Part shown: positions 16,278 through 26,294 of the stretch, one piece after another | How positions within the stretch are numbered: the first letter of the stretch is position 1 | Layout of the letters: each line of letters opens with the position of its first letter | Source: Mycobacterium decipiens | Lineage (GTDB): Bacteria > Actinomycetota > Actinomycetes > Mycobacteriales > Mycobacteriaceae | DNA length: 64,000 bases | Assembly: GCF_963853665.1 (NCBI RefSeq) | Contig: NZ_OY970459.1 | Location: 496,001-560,000, forward strand | Direction of reading: 5' to 3' | Notes under the pieces: generated by a model | Told to the model about the DNA's origin: nothing | What the model saw: the letters and a program-made list of their open reading frames with translations, nothing else | The model's database searches: none | Position numbers and translations under genes: made by a program

Positions 16278-17609
16278 ATGCGATGCACCGTGTTTGGCAC
16301 CGGCTATCTGGGCGCCACGCACGCCGTCGGTATGGCGGAAATGGGACACGAGGTCCTCGGAGTCGATATCGATCCGGGCAAGGTAGCCAAGCTCGCCGGC
16401 GGCGACATTCCGTTTTACGAGCCCGGGCTGCGAAAGCTGTTGACCGAAAACCTGGCAGCGGGACGGTTGCGGTTCACCACCGATTACGACGTAGCCGCCG
16501 ATTTCGCCGATGTGCACTTTCTCGGGGTTGGCACGCCGCAGAAGAAGGGCGAATATGGCGCCGACTTGCGGCATGTACACGCCGTCATCGACACGCTGGT
16601 GCCGCGACTGACCAGGGCGTCGGTCCTGGTCGGCAAGTCCACAGTTCCGGTGGGCACCGCGACCGAACTGGGCCACCGCGCAGGTGCACTGGCATCCCGG
16701 GGAGTCGACGTCGAAATTGCCTGGAACCCGGAATTCCTGCGCGAGGGCTTCGCGGTGCACGACACCCTTAACCCAGATCGCATTGTTCTTGGGGTACAAG
16801 ATAATTCGAAACGCGCCGAGGTGGCCGTCCGTGAGCTGTACGCGCCGCTGCTGAAAGCGGGCGTGCCGCTTCTGGTAACGGATCTGCAGACCGCGGAGTT
16901 GGTCAAGGTGTCCGCCAATGCCTTTCTGGCGACCAAGATTTCGTTCATCAACGCAATCTCCGAGGTGTGCGAAGCGGTGGGTGCCGACGTCAGCCTGTTG
17001 GCCGATGCGCTCGGATATGACCCACGAATCGGACGCCAATGCCTCAACGCGGGCTTGGGTTTCGGCGGCGGCTGCTTGCCCAAGGACATCCGCGCCTTCA
17101 TGGCCCGTGCCGGCGAGCTGGGCGCCGACCAGGCGCTGACGTTCCTGCGTGAGGTGGACAGCATCAACATGCGCCGGCGCACCAGGATGGTCGAACTGGC
17201 CACCAGCGCGTGCGGCGGATCGCTGCTGGGCGCCAACATCGCCGTGCTGGGAGCGGCGTTCAAACCCGAATCCGACGATGTGCGCGACTCGCCTGCACTG
17301 AATGTGGCGGGCCAGCTCCAGCTCAACGGGGCCGCGGTCAACGTGTACGACCCAAAGGCTCTGGACAACGCGAATCGACTGTTTCCCACGTTGAACTATG
17401 CGGTTTCGGTCGCCGAGGCCTGCGAGCGCGCGGATGCGGTGCTGGTACTTACCGAATGGCGGGAGTTCGTCGACCTCGAGCCCGCCGACCTAGCCGACCG
17501 GGTGCGGGCGCGCGTCATCGTGGACGGCCGCAACTGCCTCGACACCGCCCGATGGCAACGGGCCGGCTGGCGGGTGTTCAGGCTCGGCGCGGGGCGGCCT
17601 CGAGGTTGA
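16278..17609 (+). CDS. udgA: UDP-glucose 6-dehydrogenase
   Basis: The 443-residue NAD-dependent enzyme oxidises UDP-glucose to UDP-glucuronate. The N-terminal Rossmann motif is [28 protein letters not shown], the catalytic cysteine in [16 protein letters not shown] and [17 protein letters not shown] follow in the usual order. ATG 16278 gives the family length. Its last 32 bases overlap the convergent 13E12 gene. Product use in polysaccharide or glycolipid synthesis is likely. Confidence 0.93.
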   Translation: MRCTVFGTGYLGATHAVGMAEMGHEVLGVDIDPGKVAKLAGGDIPFYEPGLRKLLTENLAAGRLRFTTDYDVAADFADVHFLGVGTPQKKGEYGADLRHVHAVIDTLVPRLTRASVLVGKSTVPVGTATELGHRAGALASRGVDVEIAWNPEFLREGFAVHDTLNPDRIVLGVQDNSKRAEVAVRELYAPLLKAGVPLLVTDLQTAELVKVSANAFLATKISFINAISEVCEAVGADVSLLADALGYDPRIGRQCLNAGLGFGGGCLPKDIRAFMARAGELGADQALTFLREVDSINMRRRTRMVELATSACGGSLLGANIAVLGAAFKPESDDVRDSPALNVAGQLQLNGAAVNVYDPKALDNANRLFPTLNYAVSVAEACERADAVLVLTEWREFVDLEPADLADRVRARVIVDGRNCLDTARWQRAGWRVFRLGAGRPRG

Positions 17610-19071
17610 GCGCGCGTTCGGCATTGATGCGGTAGGCGCGGTCTTGCTGGCGGGTGCGCCGGCGTGTCGGCATCATCAGGCCGCGTTGGGTCTGTGGTTG
17701 TGCCGTTGCGGCGGTGGATAATTCGCCGGTGGGCAGGCACAGGGCGGGAAACAGCAGGCGGCTGCCTGGTCGGGTGGTGTAGGTATGTCCGCTCGGCGAC
17801 GTCCAGGTGATGGTGCCGTCGGGGTGTTGGTGGTCGCGCCAACCGGTGGGCCCGTCCCAGAAAGTTTTCAGCAAATGATGTTTGCGACAAAGGCATTTGA
17901 GGTTGGACGGGTGGGTGGGCCCGAGCGGGTAGGGGATTGTGTGGTCGATGTCGGAGTACTCCGCTGGTCGATCGCAGCCCGGGAACCTACAAGTCAGGTC
18001 GCGGCAACGGATGAAGCGCGCCAGTTGGGCTGAGGGGCGATACCCAGTCTCGGGAACGACCTCGGTGAACGAGGCGACTCGGCGAACTTTGGCTCCGGCG
18101 GCGACAAGTTGGGCCAACAGCGGTGCGGGCACGGTCGCGCCGCCCATGATCTGGGCCGGTGGCAACCAGCTTGCGGGCGGTTCCGGGTCGGGGGCCAGAG
18201 CCTCGTGCAGCGTCATGTCCGCGGTGATGGGCCGTGACGATCGCTCGCCATTGGTGTGCGGGTCGGGTTGTGCGGTCAGGGATGTGGCGTCGGCGACGAC
18301 GTGGATGACCACGGCCGCGGCGCGCGGGTCGGTATCGGGACGGGCGGGGCAGTCGGCGCGCTGGCAGGCGCAGGCAAGGCGTTGGCCACCGGCGGCCAGC
18401 GTGCCCAGCGCGTCGGCGCGGCGCTGGGCGAGGGTACGCGGATCGTCGTCGCAGATCTGGCCGGCCATCTCCGAGAGGCGGCGATCCAGCACGGCGCCGT
18501 CGGTGGCCAGCAGCGAGCCCCACAGGGTTGCGATGGCGCTGTCGTTGTCATCCGGGGTGATGACGACGTCGCGCCCGCGGGCGCCGGCGCGGGTGCGGCG
18601 CAGCGCGGCGGGGTCGTAGCGGTCGATGATGGCGTCGATGGCTCGGGCGGTTCTGGCCTCCGAGAGCGGGCCGTAGTGTTCGGCGTCGTCGGCCACGGCG
18701 GTGTCGACCCGCCGCATGGCGTCCGGGTTCGTGATCAGGGCGGTGCGCCAGGCGATCGTGCTGGCCAGGCGGGTGCTGATGGCGCCCTCGGCGAACAGGG
18801 CGGCCACATTCGGTAGCCGGTGGCGCAACGCCACGGCCAGATACATCTGACCGGAGGCCACGCCGTGGCTGATGTTCTGTGCTGCGGCCACTTCGGCGGC
18901 AATGGCGTCCCAGTTGTCGCAGGACCAGCGGCCGCGGTCGGCGGGGCTATCGGCGCGGCGGGCCACCAGCTCGGCGATCGCGGCGAGCCGGCGTGCGGCC
19001 GCGGCTGATTCCGCTCGTGCGGACGCGTCGATCGTTGCCACCAGGGCCGCGTCTGCGACAGTATCGAACAT
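17578..19071 (-). CDS. 13E12 repeat family protein with HNH nuclease domain
   Basis: The 497-residue member of the mycobacterial 13E12/REP13E12 family has a DUF222 N-terminal region ([33 protein letters not shown]). It ends with an HNH endonuclease motif ([20 protein letters not shown] and LKCLCRKHH). ATG 19071 gives the usual start ([10 protein letters not shown]); the frame is open further upstream but that part is a shadow of the divergent gene. Family members behave as dispersed repeats and phage attachment targets. In H37Rv I recall the corresponding gene between PE6 and aspC, so here it is displaced to the end of udgA. Confidence 0.85.
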   Translation of the reverse strand: MFDTVADAALVATIDASARAESAAAARRLAAIAELVARRADSPADRGRWSCDNWDAIAAEVAAAQNISHGVASGQMYLAVALRHRLPNVAALFAEGAISTRLASTIAWRTALITNPDAMRRVDTAVADDAEHYGPLSEARTARAIDAIIDRYDPAALRRTRAGARGRDVVITPDDNDSAIATLWGSLLATDGAVLDRRLSEMAGQICDDDPRTLAQRRADALGTLAAGGQRLACACQRADCPARPDTDPRAAAVVIHVVADATSLTAQPDPHTNGERSSRPITADMTLHEALAPDPEPPASWLPPAQIMGGATVPAPLLAQLVAAGAKVRRVASFTEVVPETGYRPSAQLARFIRCRDLTCRFPGCDRPAEYSDIDHTIPYPLGPTHPSNLKCLCRKHHLLKTFWDGPTGWRDHQHPDGTITWTSPSGHTYTTRPGSRLLFPALCLPTGELSTAATAQPQTQRGLMMPTRRRTRQQDRAYRINAERALNLEAAPRRA

Positions 19072-19176
19072 GCTTTCGAGTCTAGGTGCGGTGGGTGAGG
19101 CCGACACGACTGAAATCACGGATTGTGGACAAACATCAGACTGTGGGTAATCGCCGCCACGAGTAGCCTCGCCAAG

Positions 19177-19932
19177 ATGGACTACGCGCCGGTGTACCTC
19201 GAGCAGACCCGGGCCTTCGCAGAACTGGTCCGCACCGCCGATCCATCGACGCCGGTGCCGACCTGCCCGGGCTGGAGCCTCGGTCAACTGGTCCGCCACG
19301 TCGGGCGCGGGGACCGCTGGGCGGCCCAGATCATCCGCGATCGACTCGACCATTTCCTCGATCCGCGCGGCGTCGAGGGCGGCAAGCCGCCACCGGATCG
19401 CGACGAAACGGTCTCCTGGTTGCACGGCGGGGCGCAGCTGGTGGTCGACGCCGTCGAACAGACGGGTGTGGAAACGTCGGTGTGGACATTCCTCGGACCC
19501 CGCCCGGCGTATTGGTGGGTCCGGCGCCGGATGCACGAGGTGGCGGTGCACCGAGCCGACGCGGCAATTGCGGTTGGGAGCGACTTCACGCTCGACCCGG
19601 ATATCGCGGCGGATGGGATCAGCGAATGGCTGGAACGCGTCGTGATCCAGGCCGGCAGCGCCGGCGGCGCGCTGCCGCTCGAAGGCGACAACACCATGCA
19701 TCTGCACGCCACCGATCCCGGGCTAGGTGCTGCTGGCGAATGGACGATCGGCGTCTCACGGGGTGGGATAACCTGGTCGCACGAGCACGGCAAGGGTACG
19801 GTCGCGGCGCGCGGTGGCGCCACGGAGCTGTTATTGGCTATGGTGCGCCGGGTTTCGGTCGCCGACACCGGCATCGAGCTTTTCGGCGACGACACCGTAT
19901 GGCAAAAGTGGTTGGATCGCACACCTCTTTAA
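19177..19932 (+). CDS. Mycothiol-dependent maleylpyruvate isomerase-family protein (Rv0332-like)
   Basis: The 251-residue protein of the DinB/MDMPI fold opens with [13 protein letters not shown] and has the metal-site motif [18 protein letters not shown], then [11 protein letters not shown], whose histidine completes a three-His zinc site. Family enzymes use mycothiol as a cofactor for isomerisation or conjugation. ATG 19177 fits the family start. It is divergent from the 13E12 gene and ten bases before an NTF2-like gene, with rmlA following, as in M. tuberculosis. The substrate is not known. Confidence 0.8.
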   Translation: MDYAPVYLEQTRAFAELVRTADPSTPVPTCPGWSLGQLVRHVGRGDRWAAQIIRDRLDHFLDPRGVEGGKPPPDRDETVSWLHGGAQLVVDAVEQTGVETSVWTFLGPRPAYWWVRRRMHEVAVHRADAAIAVGSDFTLDPDIAADGISEWLERVVIQAGSAGGALPLEGDNTMHLHATDPGLGAAGEWTIGVSRGGITWSHEHGKGTVAARGGATELLLAMVRRVSVADTGIELFGDDTVWQKWLDRTPL

Positions 19933-19942
19933 ACTGCAGACC

Positions 19943-20317
19943 ATGACCACATCGGAGATCGCCACCGTCCTGGCTTGGCACGACGCCCTCAACACCTCCC
20001 ACGTCGAGACCCTGGTGGCCCTGTCCAGTGACGACATCGAGATCGGCGACGCGCGCGGAGCCGCACAGGGGCATGCGGCACTGCGCGAGTGGGCCAGCTC
20101 GCTCACGACGACGGCCGAGCTTGGTCGGATGTACGTGCACGACGGAGTCGTGGTTGTCGAGCAGAAGATCGGCAGCCCCGACGCTCCCGGCGCGGTCACG
20201 AACGCCGCGTCCGCGTTCCGCGTGGTCCACGATCGTGTCACCTCGGTGTTCCGCCATGAAGACCTGGCGTCAGCGTTGGCGGCCACCGATCTCACCGAGG
20301 CCGACGTGGTCGAATGA
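19943..20317 (+). CDS. NTF2-like (SnoaL-type) protein (Rv0333-like)
   Basis: The 124-residue protein matches the NTF2-like cone fold: a first helix ([19 protein letters not shown]), then [27 protein letters not shown] and a beta sheet ([27 protein letters not shown]). Such proteins are small isomerases, hydrolases or binding scaffolds, and the residues do not reveal which. It starts 11 bases after the MDMPI-like gene and ends 38 bases before rmlA, so it is probably co-transcribed. Confidence 0.75.
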   Translation: MTTSEIATVLAWHDALNTSHVETLVALSSDDIEIGDARGAAQGHAALREWASSLTTTAELGRMYVHDGVVVVEQKIGSPDAPGAVTNAASAFRVVHDRVTSVFRHEDLASALAATDLTEADVVE

Positions 20318-20354
20318 GGTCGACCGAGGTCGACTGAGGCGTGAGGAGCCACCT

Positions 20355-21221
20355 ATGCGCGGGATCATCTTGGCCGGCGGATCGGGCACGCGGCTGTACC
20401 CGATCACCATGGGCATCAGCAAGCAGCTGCTGCCGGTGTATGACAAACCGATGATCTACTACCCGCTCACCACGCTGATGATGGCGGGCATCCGCGACAT
20501 TCTGATGATTACCACCCCGCACGACGCCCCCGGGTTTCACCGACTCATCGGCGACGGTACGCAATTCGGCGTGAACATCAGTTATGCAACCCAGGATCAA
20601 CCCGACGGACTGGCGCAGGCATTCGTGATCGGCGCCAACCACATTGGCACCGACTCGGTGGCATTGGTGTTGGGGGACAACATCTTCTACGGCCCAGGTT
20701 TGGGGACTAGCCTGAAACGTTTCCAATCCATCAGCGGCGGGGCTATTTTCGCGTACTGGGTGGCTAACCCGTCGTCCTACGGTGTCGTTGAGTTCAGCGC
20801 CGACGGAGTGGCGCTGTCGCTTGAGGAGAAACCCGCCACCCCGAAGTCGCATTACGCCGTACCGGGCCTGTATTTCTATGACAACGACGTCGTCGAGATC
20901 GCCAGGGGCTTAACGAAATCGGCGCGCGGTGAATATGAGATCACCGAGGTCAACCAGGTCTACCTCAACCAGGGTCGGCTGGCGGTCGAGGTGCTCGCCC
21001 GCGGGACGGCATGGCTGGACACCGGGACCTTCGACTCGTTGCTGGACGCCGCCGATTTCGTCCGCACGCTGGAACGCCGGCAGGGCCTGAAGGTGAGCAT
21101 TCCCGAGGAAGTGGCGTGGCGGATGGGCTGGATCGGCGACGAGGAGTTGACTCGGCGCGCCCACTCGCTGGTTAAGTCCGGATACGGCAGCTACTTGCTG
21201 GAGCTATTGGAACGGAACTGA
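20355..21221 (+). CDS. rmlA: Glucose-1-phosphate thymidylyltransferase
   Basis: The 288-residue enzyme makes dTDP-glucose, the first step of dTDP-rhamnose synthesis. dTDP-rhamnose is needed for the linker joining arabinogalactan to peptidoglycan. The nucleotide-binding signature [13 protein letters not shown] opens the protein. [38 protein letters not shown] and [15 protein letters not shown] follow. GTGAGGAGCC precedes ATG 20355. Length and motifs are normal. The gene order with the two upstream genes is conserved. Confidence 0.96.
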   Translation: MRGIILAGGSGTRLYPITMGISKQLLPVYDKPMIYYPLTTLMMAGIRDILMITTPHDAPGFHRLIGDGTQFGVNISYATQDQPDGLAQAFVIGANHIGTDSVALVLGDNIFYGPGLGTSLKRFQSISGGAIFAYWVANPSSYGVVEFSADGVALSLEEKPATPKSHYAVPGLYFYDNDVVEIARGLTKSARGEYEITEVNQVYLNQGRLAVEVLARGTAWLDTGTFDSLLDAADFVRTLERRQGLKVSIPEEVAWRMGWIGDEELTRRAHSLVKSGYGSYLLELLERN

Positions 21222-21268
21222 TTTCGACGGGCTTCGGCTGCTGGGTCTATCGAGCGTCCTCCGCGCGG

Positions 21269-21876
21269 CTACGGCAGCAACCCCGTCAACCCGTCCTGGC
21301 CGAGCAGCTGCCCGCCGGCGCCGCCCTTTCCGCCCTTGCCAGGGGGCACGCCGATGCCAGCGTTGCCGCCGTTGCCGCCGTTGCCAGTCTGCCCGGCGTT
21401 GCCGCCCGTACCGCCACCGCCGCCGGCCCCGCCGACTCTGCCGCCGTCGCCGCCGACGCCGCCGTTACCGCCGTTGCCGATCAGTCCGGCCGCGCCGCCC
21501 GCCCCGCCGTTACCGCCGTTGCCGATCAGCGGGCGCCCCAACAGCGCCCGGGTGGATGCGTCAGCAAATCGAGTGCATTCTGCAACTGCGAGGCGGCGGC
21601 CGCCTCAGCACTGGTGTACGAGACCGCACCAAAGTTCAGGGACTGCACGAACTCGGCATGAAACGCCGCCGCCTGCGCGCTGAGCGACTGATACCCCTGG
21701 GCGTACTCGGAGAACAGCGCCGCGATCGCTGCCGACACCTCATCGGCGCCCGCCGCCAGCACCGCAGTCGTCCGAGCCGCCGCGGCCGCGTTGGCCACAC
21801 TTAGCGCCGACCCGATACCGGCCAAATCTGAAGCCGCCGCTGACAGCGCCTCCGGCGCCGCGGTCACAAACGACAT
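21269..21876 (-). pseudogene. PE_PGRS gene with frameshift after the PE domain
   Basis: From ATG 21876 (AGGTGTCAC upstream) a full PE domain of about 95 residues is read: [48 protein letters not shown]. It should run into the standard junction [16 protein letters not shown]. One base appears to be missing near 21565, so the frame instead ends as [15 protein letters not shown]. The PGRS part (GGNGGAGG repeats, about 85 residues) continues in the next frame to 21269. The PE fragment may still be made and exported by ESX-5. H37Rv has PE6 at this place after rmlA. Confidence 0.8.
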
Positions 21877-22010
21877 GTGACACCTCCGAATGGGTCATGA
21901 ACCCCTGGGCCGCAGAGTCCGGGGTAGGCCATGCGGGAATGGTCGCCGCTACACCTTGTGCGTCACATGAGGCAACAGCCTCAAATCGCCGAGTCCGACG
22001 CTGGCGGCGG

Positions 22011-23300
22011 CTACTGCCGGTAGCTGACCAGGAAGTTGCCCAGCCGCTCGATCGCGGCCGCGAGGTCACGGGACCACGGCAGGGTCACCAGACGAAGATG
22101 ATCCGGTGCCGGCCAATTGAATCCGGTGCCCTGAGTAACCAGGATCTTCTCGGACAGCAGTAGGTCGAGCACGAGCTGTTCGTCGTCGGCGATGTCGTGA
22201 ACCTCGGGGTCCAGCCGGGGAAACGCGTACAGCGCACCCTGCGGCTTGGTGCACGAAACACCGGGAATTTCGTTGAGTTTGGTCCACGCGACGTCGCGCT
22301 GCTCGAGCAGCCGGCCGCCGGGAAGCACCAGGTCCTCGATGCTCTGGTGGCCGCCGAGGGCGACCTGAATCGCGTGCTGTGCCGGGACATTTGGGCACAG
22401 CCGCATGTTGGCCAGCAGGCCGATCCCTTCGAGGAAGCTGCTGGCGTGGTCCTTGGGTCCGGTAATCGCCAGCCAGCCGGACCGGTACCCGGCCACCCGG
22501 TAGGCCTTCGACAAGCCGTTGAAGGTCAGGCACAACAGATCGGGCGCAACGGTCGCGACGCTGATGTGCTTGGCGTCGTCGTACAGGACCTTGTCGTAGA
22601 TCTCGTCGGCCAGCAGCAGCAGTTGATGCTTGCGCGCCAAATCCGCCATCTGGGTAAGGACTTCGCGGGTGTACACCGCGCCGGTTGGATTGTTCGGGTT
22701 GATCACCACCAGCGCCTTGGTGCGCTCGGTGATCTTCGATTCCAGGTCGGCGACATCCGGCTGCCAGCCCTGGGTTTCGTCGCACAGGTAGTGCACGGGT
22801 GTGCCGCCCGCCAGCGAGGTCGATGCCGTCCACAGCGGGTAGTCGGGCGCCGGAATCAACACCTGATCACCGTTGTCCAGCAGGGCCTGCAGCGTCATCG
22901 TGATCAGCTCGGAGACCCCGTTGCCCAGATAGACGTCGTCGACATCGAATCGCGGGAAGCCGTCGACGAGTTCGTAGCGGGTGACTACCGCACGCCGGGC
23001 CGGCAGGATGCCCTGCGAGTCGGAGTACCCCTGCGCGTGGGGCAGGGCCTGGATCATGTCGCGCATGATCACGTCGGGCGCCTCGAAGCCGAACGGTGCC
23101 GGATTGCCGATGTTGAGCTTGAGGATGCGATGCCCTTCGGCTTCCAACCGGGCGGCGTGCTGGTGCACCGGCCCACGGATTTCGTACAGGACGTCCTGCA
23201 GTTTTGACGACTGCGCGAAGGTGCGCTGCCGCTGATGGGTAGGGGTGTGCCAGGGCAGCTGGTGTGTAGTCACGTCAACTATGGTGCCATCGCTGTCCAC
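22011..23300 (-). CDS. aspC: Aspartate/alanine-type PLP aminotransferase
   Basis: The 429-residue class I aminotransferase is nearly identical to Rv0337c as recalled. Motifs: LGNGVSELITMTLQALL, VVINPNNPTGAVY, LLADEIYDKVLYDD, and the PLP lysine in FNGLSKAYRVAGYRSGW. PAPDHLRLVTLP lies near the C-terminus. It makes amino acids from 2-oxo acids in the cytoplasm. The ATG at 23300 gives the family length; GTG 23273 is an alternative. It lies downstream of, and on the same strand as, the Fe-S reductase gene. Confidence 0.93.
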   Translation of the reverse strand: MDSDGTIVDVTTHQLPWHTPTHQRQRTFAQSSKLQDVLYEIRGPVHQHAARLEAEGHRILKLNIGNPAPFGFEAPDVIMRDMIQALPHAQGYSDSQGILPARRAVVTRYELVDGFPRFDVDDVYLGNGVSELITMTLQALLDNGDQVLIPAPDYPLWTASTSLAGGTPVHYLCDETQGWQPDVADLESKITERTKALVVINPNNPTGAVYTREVLTQMADLARKHQLLLLADEIYDKVLYDDAKHISVATVAPDLLCLTFNGLSKAYRVAGYRSGWLAITGPKDHASSFLEGIGLLANMRLCPNVPAQHAIQVALGGHQSIEDLVLPGGRLLEQRDVAWTKLNEIPGVSCTKPQGALYAFPRLDPEVHDIADDEQLVLDLLLSEKILVTQGTGFNWPAPDHLRLVTLPWSRDLAAAIERLGNFLVSYRQ

Positions 23301-23330
23301 TGAAATTTGCTGACAGGTGTCAACCCAGGG

Positions 23331-23815
23331 TCAGCGCTTTCCCGGTGGACGGGCGCCGCGCGCAATGCCCAGCCCCTTAACCGGCGCGGCAGGCGGAGCT
23401 GTGGCCCCGTCGACTTTCGCCGAAGGCTCCGGTTCCGGCTTGGTTTCCGTCTTTGCTTCGGGTTCCGGCTCGGCGGGTGCGGTCGCCGCGGCAGCCTCCG
23501 CTTTCGCAGTGCTCTTCTTGGCTCCCGGGCGCTTGGCGCCCGCGGCAATACCGAGCCCTTTGACCGGTGCGGCGGGTGCGGCGGGGGTCTGTGCTGGCGG
23601 CGCCGCCGGGGCCGCCTGGGCTTGGGGTGCGGCGGCTTGCTTTTTGGCGCCGGGTCGCTTGGCGCCGGCGGCCATGCCCAGACCCTTGACGGGTGCGGCG
23701 GGTGTTGGAGCCTCGGCCGTCTTGGCCGCCTCTGCGGCTGGAGCCGCCGCCTTCTTGGCGCCGGGTCGCTTGGCCCCGGCGGCCATGCCCAGCCCTTTCG
23801 CGGGTGCGGCCGGCG
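23331..23815 (-). repeat. [16 protein letters not shown] coding repeats
   Basis: Four copies of a segment encoding [18 protein letters not shown] lie near 23335, 23525, 23640 and 23755. They are separated by Ala/Pro/Gln linkers of unequal length. The repeats are basic and form the extreme C-terminus of the Fe-S reductase. The number of copies probably varies between strains. Confidence 0.8.
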
Positions 23816-26156
23816 CGGCGGGTGCGGGCGCTTGGGGTGCCTCGGTGAGGGTCTGCGCCGGTGCTTCGGCGGGCACGCTCGGCGCGGCGGCCTTGGGAGC
23901 GGCCTTCGGGGCGCGCGCCTGAGCCTGTTTCGCAGCGGTACCCTTCGTCGGCAGCTTCGCCTTGTCGTGGTCGAGCGATCCGAGCAGCAGCTGGGCCACA
24001 TCGAGCACCTCGACCCCGGTGCGACCGCTTTCTTCCTGCCGGTCGTTGACACCGTCGGTGACCATCACCCGGCAGAATGGGCACGCGGTGGCCACGGCGG
24101 CGGCGTTGGTGGCTAGTGCCTCGTCGACGCGTTCATGGTTGATCCGCTTCCCGATGTGCTCTTCCATCCACATGCGCGCGCCGCCCGCGCCGCAGCAGAA
24201 GCTGCGGTCGGCGTGGCGTGGCATTTCGGTGAGGTTGGCTCCGGCGGCCCCGATCAGCTCACGCGGCGCCTCGTAGACCTTGTTGTGGCGGCCCAGGTAG
24301 CACGGGTCGTGGTAGGTGATGTCCTGAGAAACGGGGGTGACGGGGACTAGCTTCTTTTCGCGCACCAGGCGATTGAGCAGCTGGGTGTGGTGCAAGACGG
24401 CGTAGTTGCTCCCGAGCTGCCGGTACTCCTTGCCGATGGTGTTGAAGCAGTGTGGGCAGGTGACCACGATCTTTCGGTCGACGGCCTGAACACCCTCGAA
24501 CAGCCCGTCCAACGTCTCAACGGCTTGGGCGGCCAATTGCTGGAACAGGAACTCGTTGCCCGACCGGCGCGCCGAGTCGCCGTTGCAGGTCTCCCCGGTA
24601 CCCAGCACCAGGAACTTCACCCCGGCGACGGCGAGCAGTTCGGCGACGGCCTTGGTGGTCTTCTTCGCCTTGTCGTCATAGGCGCCGGCGCAGCCCACCC
24701 AGAACAAGTATTCGAAGCCGTCGAAGCTCTCCACGTCCTCGCCGTAGACGGGAACGTCGAAGTCGACCTCGTCGATCCAGTTGGTCCGGTCCGATGCGTT
24801 CTGCCCCCACGGGTTGCCCTTGTTTTCCAGGTTTTTGAACAGCACGGACAGCTCGGAGGGGAACTCCGACTCCATCATCACCTGGTAGCGGCGCATATCC
24901 ACGATGTGATCGACATGCTCGATATCCACCGGGCACTGCTCTACGCAGGCCCCGCACGTGACGCATGACCACAGCACGTCGGGGTCGATCACCCCGCCTT
25001 GTTCCGCGGTTCCAACAAGTGGACGGGCCGCCTGCTCGGGCCCGTGTCCGGGTACCCGGCCGAATCCCGACTCCGGCACATGGTGGCCCTCTTCGTGGGG
25101 CGTCTCGAGGTCGAGGCCCTCGAGCGGTTCCGCGCTCTTCTCACCCAGGAGATAGGGCGCTTTGGCCATCCAGTGGTCGCGCAGATCCATGATGACGAGC
25201 TTTGGTGACAGGGGTTTGCCGGTGTTCCAAGCGGGGCATTGGGACTGGCAGCGTCCGCACTCGGTGCACGTGGCGAAGTCGAGCATCGCCTTCCAGGTGA
25301 AGTCCTCGATCTTGCCGCGGCCGAAAACGGCGTCTTCGCTGGGATTCTCGAAATCGATCGGCTTGCCGTCGGACTCCATCGGCAGCAGTGGTCCCAACCC
25401 GTCGGGCAACCGCTTGAACGTGACGTTGATGGGCGCCAGGAAGATGTGCAGGTGCTTGGAATGCAGCACGATCAACAGGAAGGCGAGCATGACGCCGATG
25501 TGCAGCATCAGCGCGACGGTCTCGATGATTTCGTTGGCGTTGTGGCCCAACGGATGTAGCAGTACGCCCATGGCGTGGGAGAAAAATGCACCCTTGCCGT
25601 AGGGGAACTCGTCGCCGAGCGCATTCGCCGACGCCCCGCGGAAGATGGCGTACGTCCAGATGACGTTGAAGATCATGAACAGGATCAGCCACGCACCGCC
25701 GGTGTGTGATCCGTAGAAGCGCGACTGGCGCCCGTATTCTTTCGGCTCGCTGCGCATCCGGATGATCGCGAACGTGACGATGCCGGTCAGCACGGCCAGC
25801 GCGAAGAAGTCCTGCAGGAAGCCCAACCCGTCCCAGCGGCCGATGATCGGGAGGTGGAAGTTCGGCTGGAACAACACACCGTAGGCCTCCATATAGACCG
25901 TGAGCAGGATGAAGAAGCCCCACATGGTGAAGAAGTGCGCCAAACCCGGTAATGACCACTTCAGCAGCCGGCGTTGTCCGAACACCTCGGCGATCTGGGT
26001 CCAGATGCGGCTGCCCAGCTGGTCGGTGCGCCCGCTGGCCGGCTGGCCGGACATCGTCAGCTTGTACAGCCAAAAGACTCGCCGCAGAGCGAACGCGGCG
26101 ACGACCGCGGTCATGCCCAGGCCTAGGACCAGCCTGATGAGCGTCTGCGTGGTCAC
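23331..26156 (-). CDS. Membrane iron-sulfur heterodisulfide-reductase-like protein (Rv0338c-like)
   Basis: The 941-residue protein has several membrane segments in the first 260 residues (NarI-like, with histidines for haem). Two [4Fe-4S] motifs follow at about 290-420 ([12 protein letters not shown] and [12 protein letters not shown]), then two CCG domains ([24 protein letters not shown]). It should pass electrons between membrane quinones or haem and a cytoplasmic partner. The C-terminal 170 residues are low-complexity Ala/Pro with four copies of KGLG(M/I)A-GA(K/R)-PG. GTG 26156 follows GAGGTGACCTTCC. Homologues are reported essential in M. tuberculosis; the electron donor is unknown. Confidence 0.88.
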   Translation of the reverse strand: MTTQTLIRLVLGLGMTAVVAAFALRRVFWLYKLTMSGQPASGRTDQLGSRIWTQIAEVFGQRRLLKWSLPGLAHFFTMWGFFILLTVYMEAYGVLFQPNFHLPIIGRWDGLGFLQDFFALAVLTGIVTFAIIRMRSEPKEYGRQSRFYGSHTGGAWLILFMIFNVIWTYAIFRGASANALGDEFPYGKGAFFSHAMGVLLHPLGHNANEIIETVALMLHIGVMLAFLLIVLHSKHLHIFLAPINVTFKRLPDGLGPLLPMESDGKPIDFENPSEDAVFGRGKIEDFTWKAMLDFATCTECGRCQSQCPAWNTGKPLSPKLVIMDLRDHWMAKAPYLLGEKSAEPLEGLDLETPHEEGHHVPESGFGRVPGHGPEQAARPLVGTAEQGGVIDPDVLWSCVTCGACVEQCPVDIEHVDHIVDMRRYQVMMESEFPSELSVLFKNLENKGNPWGQNASDRTNWIDEVDFDVPVYGEDVESFDGFEYLFWVGCAGAYDDKAKKTTKAVAELLAVAGVKFLVLGTGETCNGDSARRSGNEFLFQQLAAQAVETLDGLFEGVQAVDRKIVVTCPHCFNTIGKEYRQLGSNYAVLHHTQLLNRLVREKKLVPVTPVSQDITYHDPCYLGRHNKVYEAPRELIGAAGANLTEMPRHADRSFCCGAGGARMWMEEHIGKRINHERVDEALATNAAAVATACPFCRVMVTDGVNDRQEESGRTGVEVLDVAQLLLGSLDHDKAKLPTKGTAAKQAQARAPKAAPKAAAPSVPAEAPAQTLTEAPQAPAPAAPAAPAKGLGMAAGAKRPGAKKAAAPAAEAAKTAEAPTPAAPVKGLGMAAGAKRPGAKKQAAAPQAQAAPAAPPAQTPAAPAAPVKGLGIAAGAKRPGAKKSTAKAEAAAATAPAEPEPEAKTETKPEPEPSAKVDGATAPPAAPVKGLGIARGARPPGKR

Positions 26157-26294
26157 GGAAGGTCACCTCGATGCTTAGTTACTCCGGCGTCATCGCGCCG
26201 TACCCTACTCAACCTGCATCCTGACATCCATGCGGCTTTCGCCGCGAGAAAGGCTGTCCTAACCTACCCGTAATCAAGGCCTCTCACCTGCGGC

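Noticed and set aside
19072..19707. Upstream extension of the 13E12 frame
   Set aside because: It lies antisense to the MDMPI-family gene and lacks similarity; [10 protein letters not shown] at 19071 is the family start.
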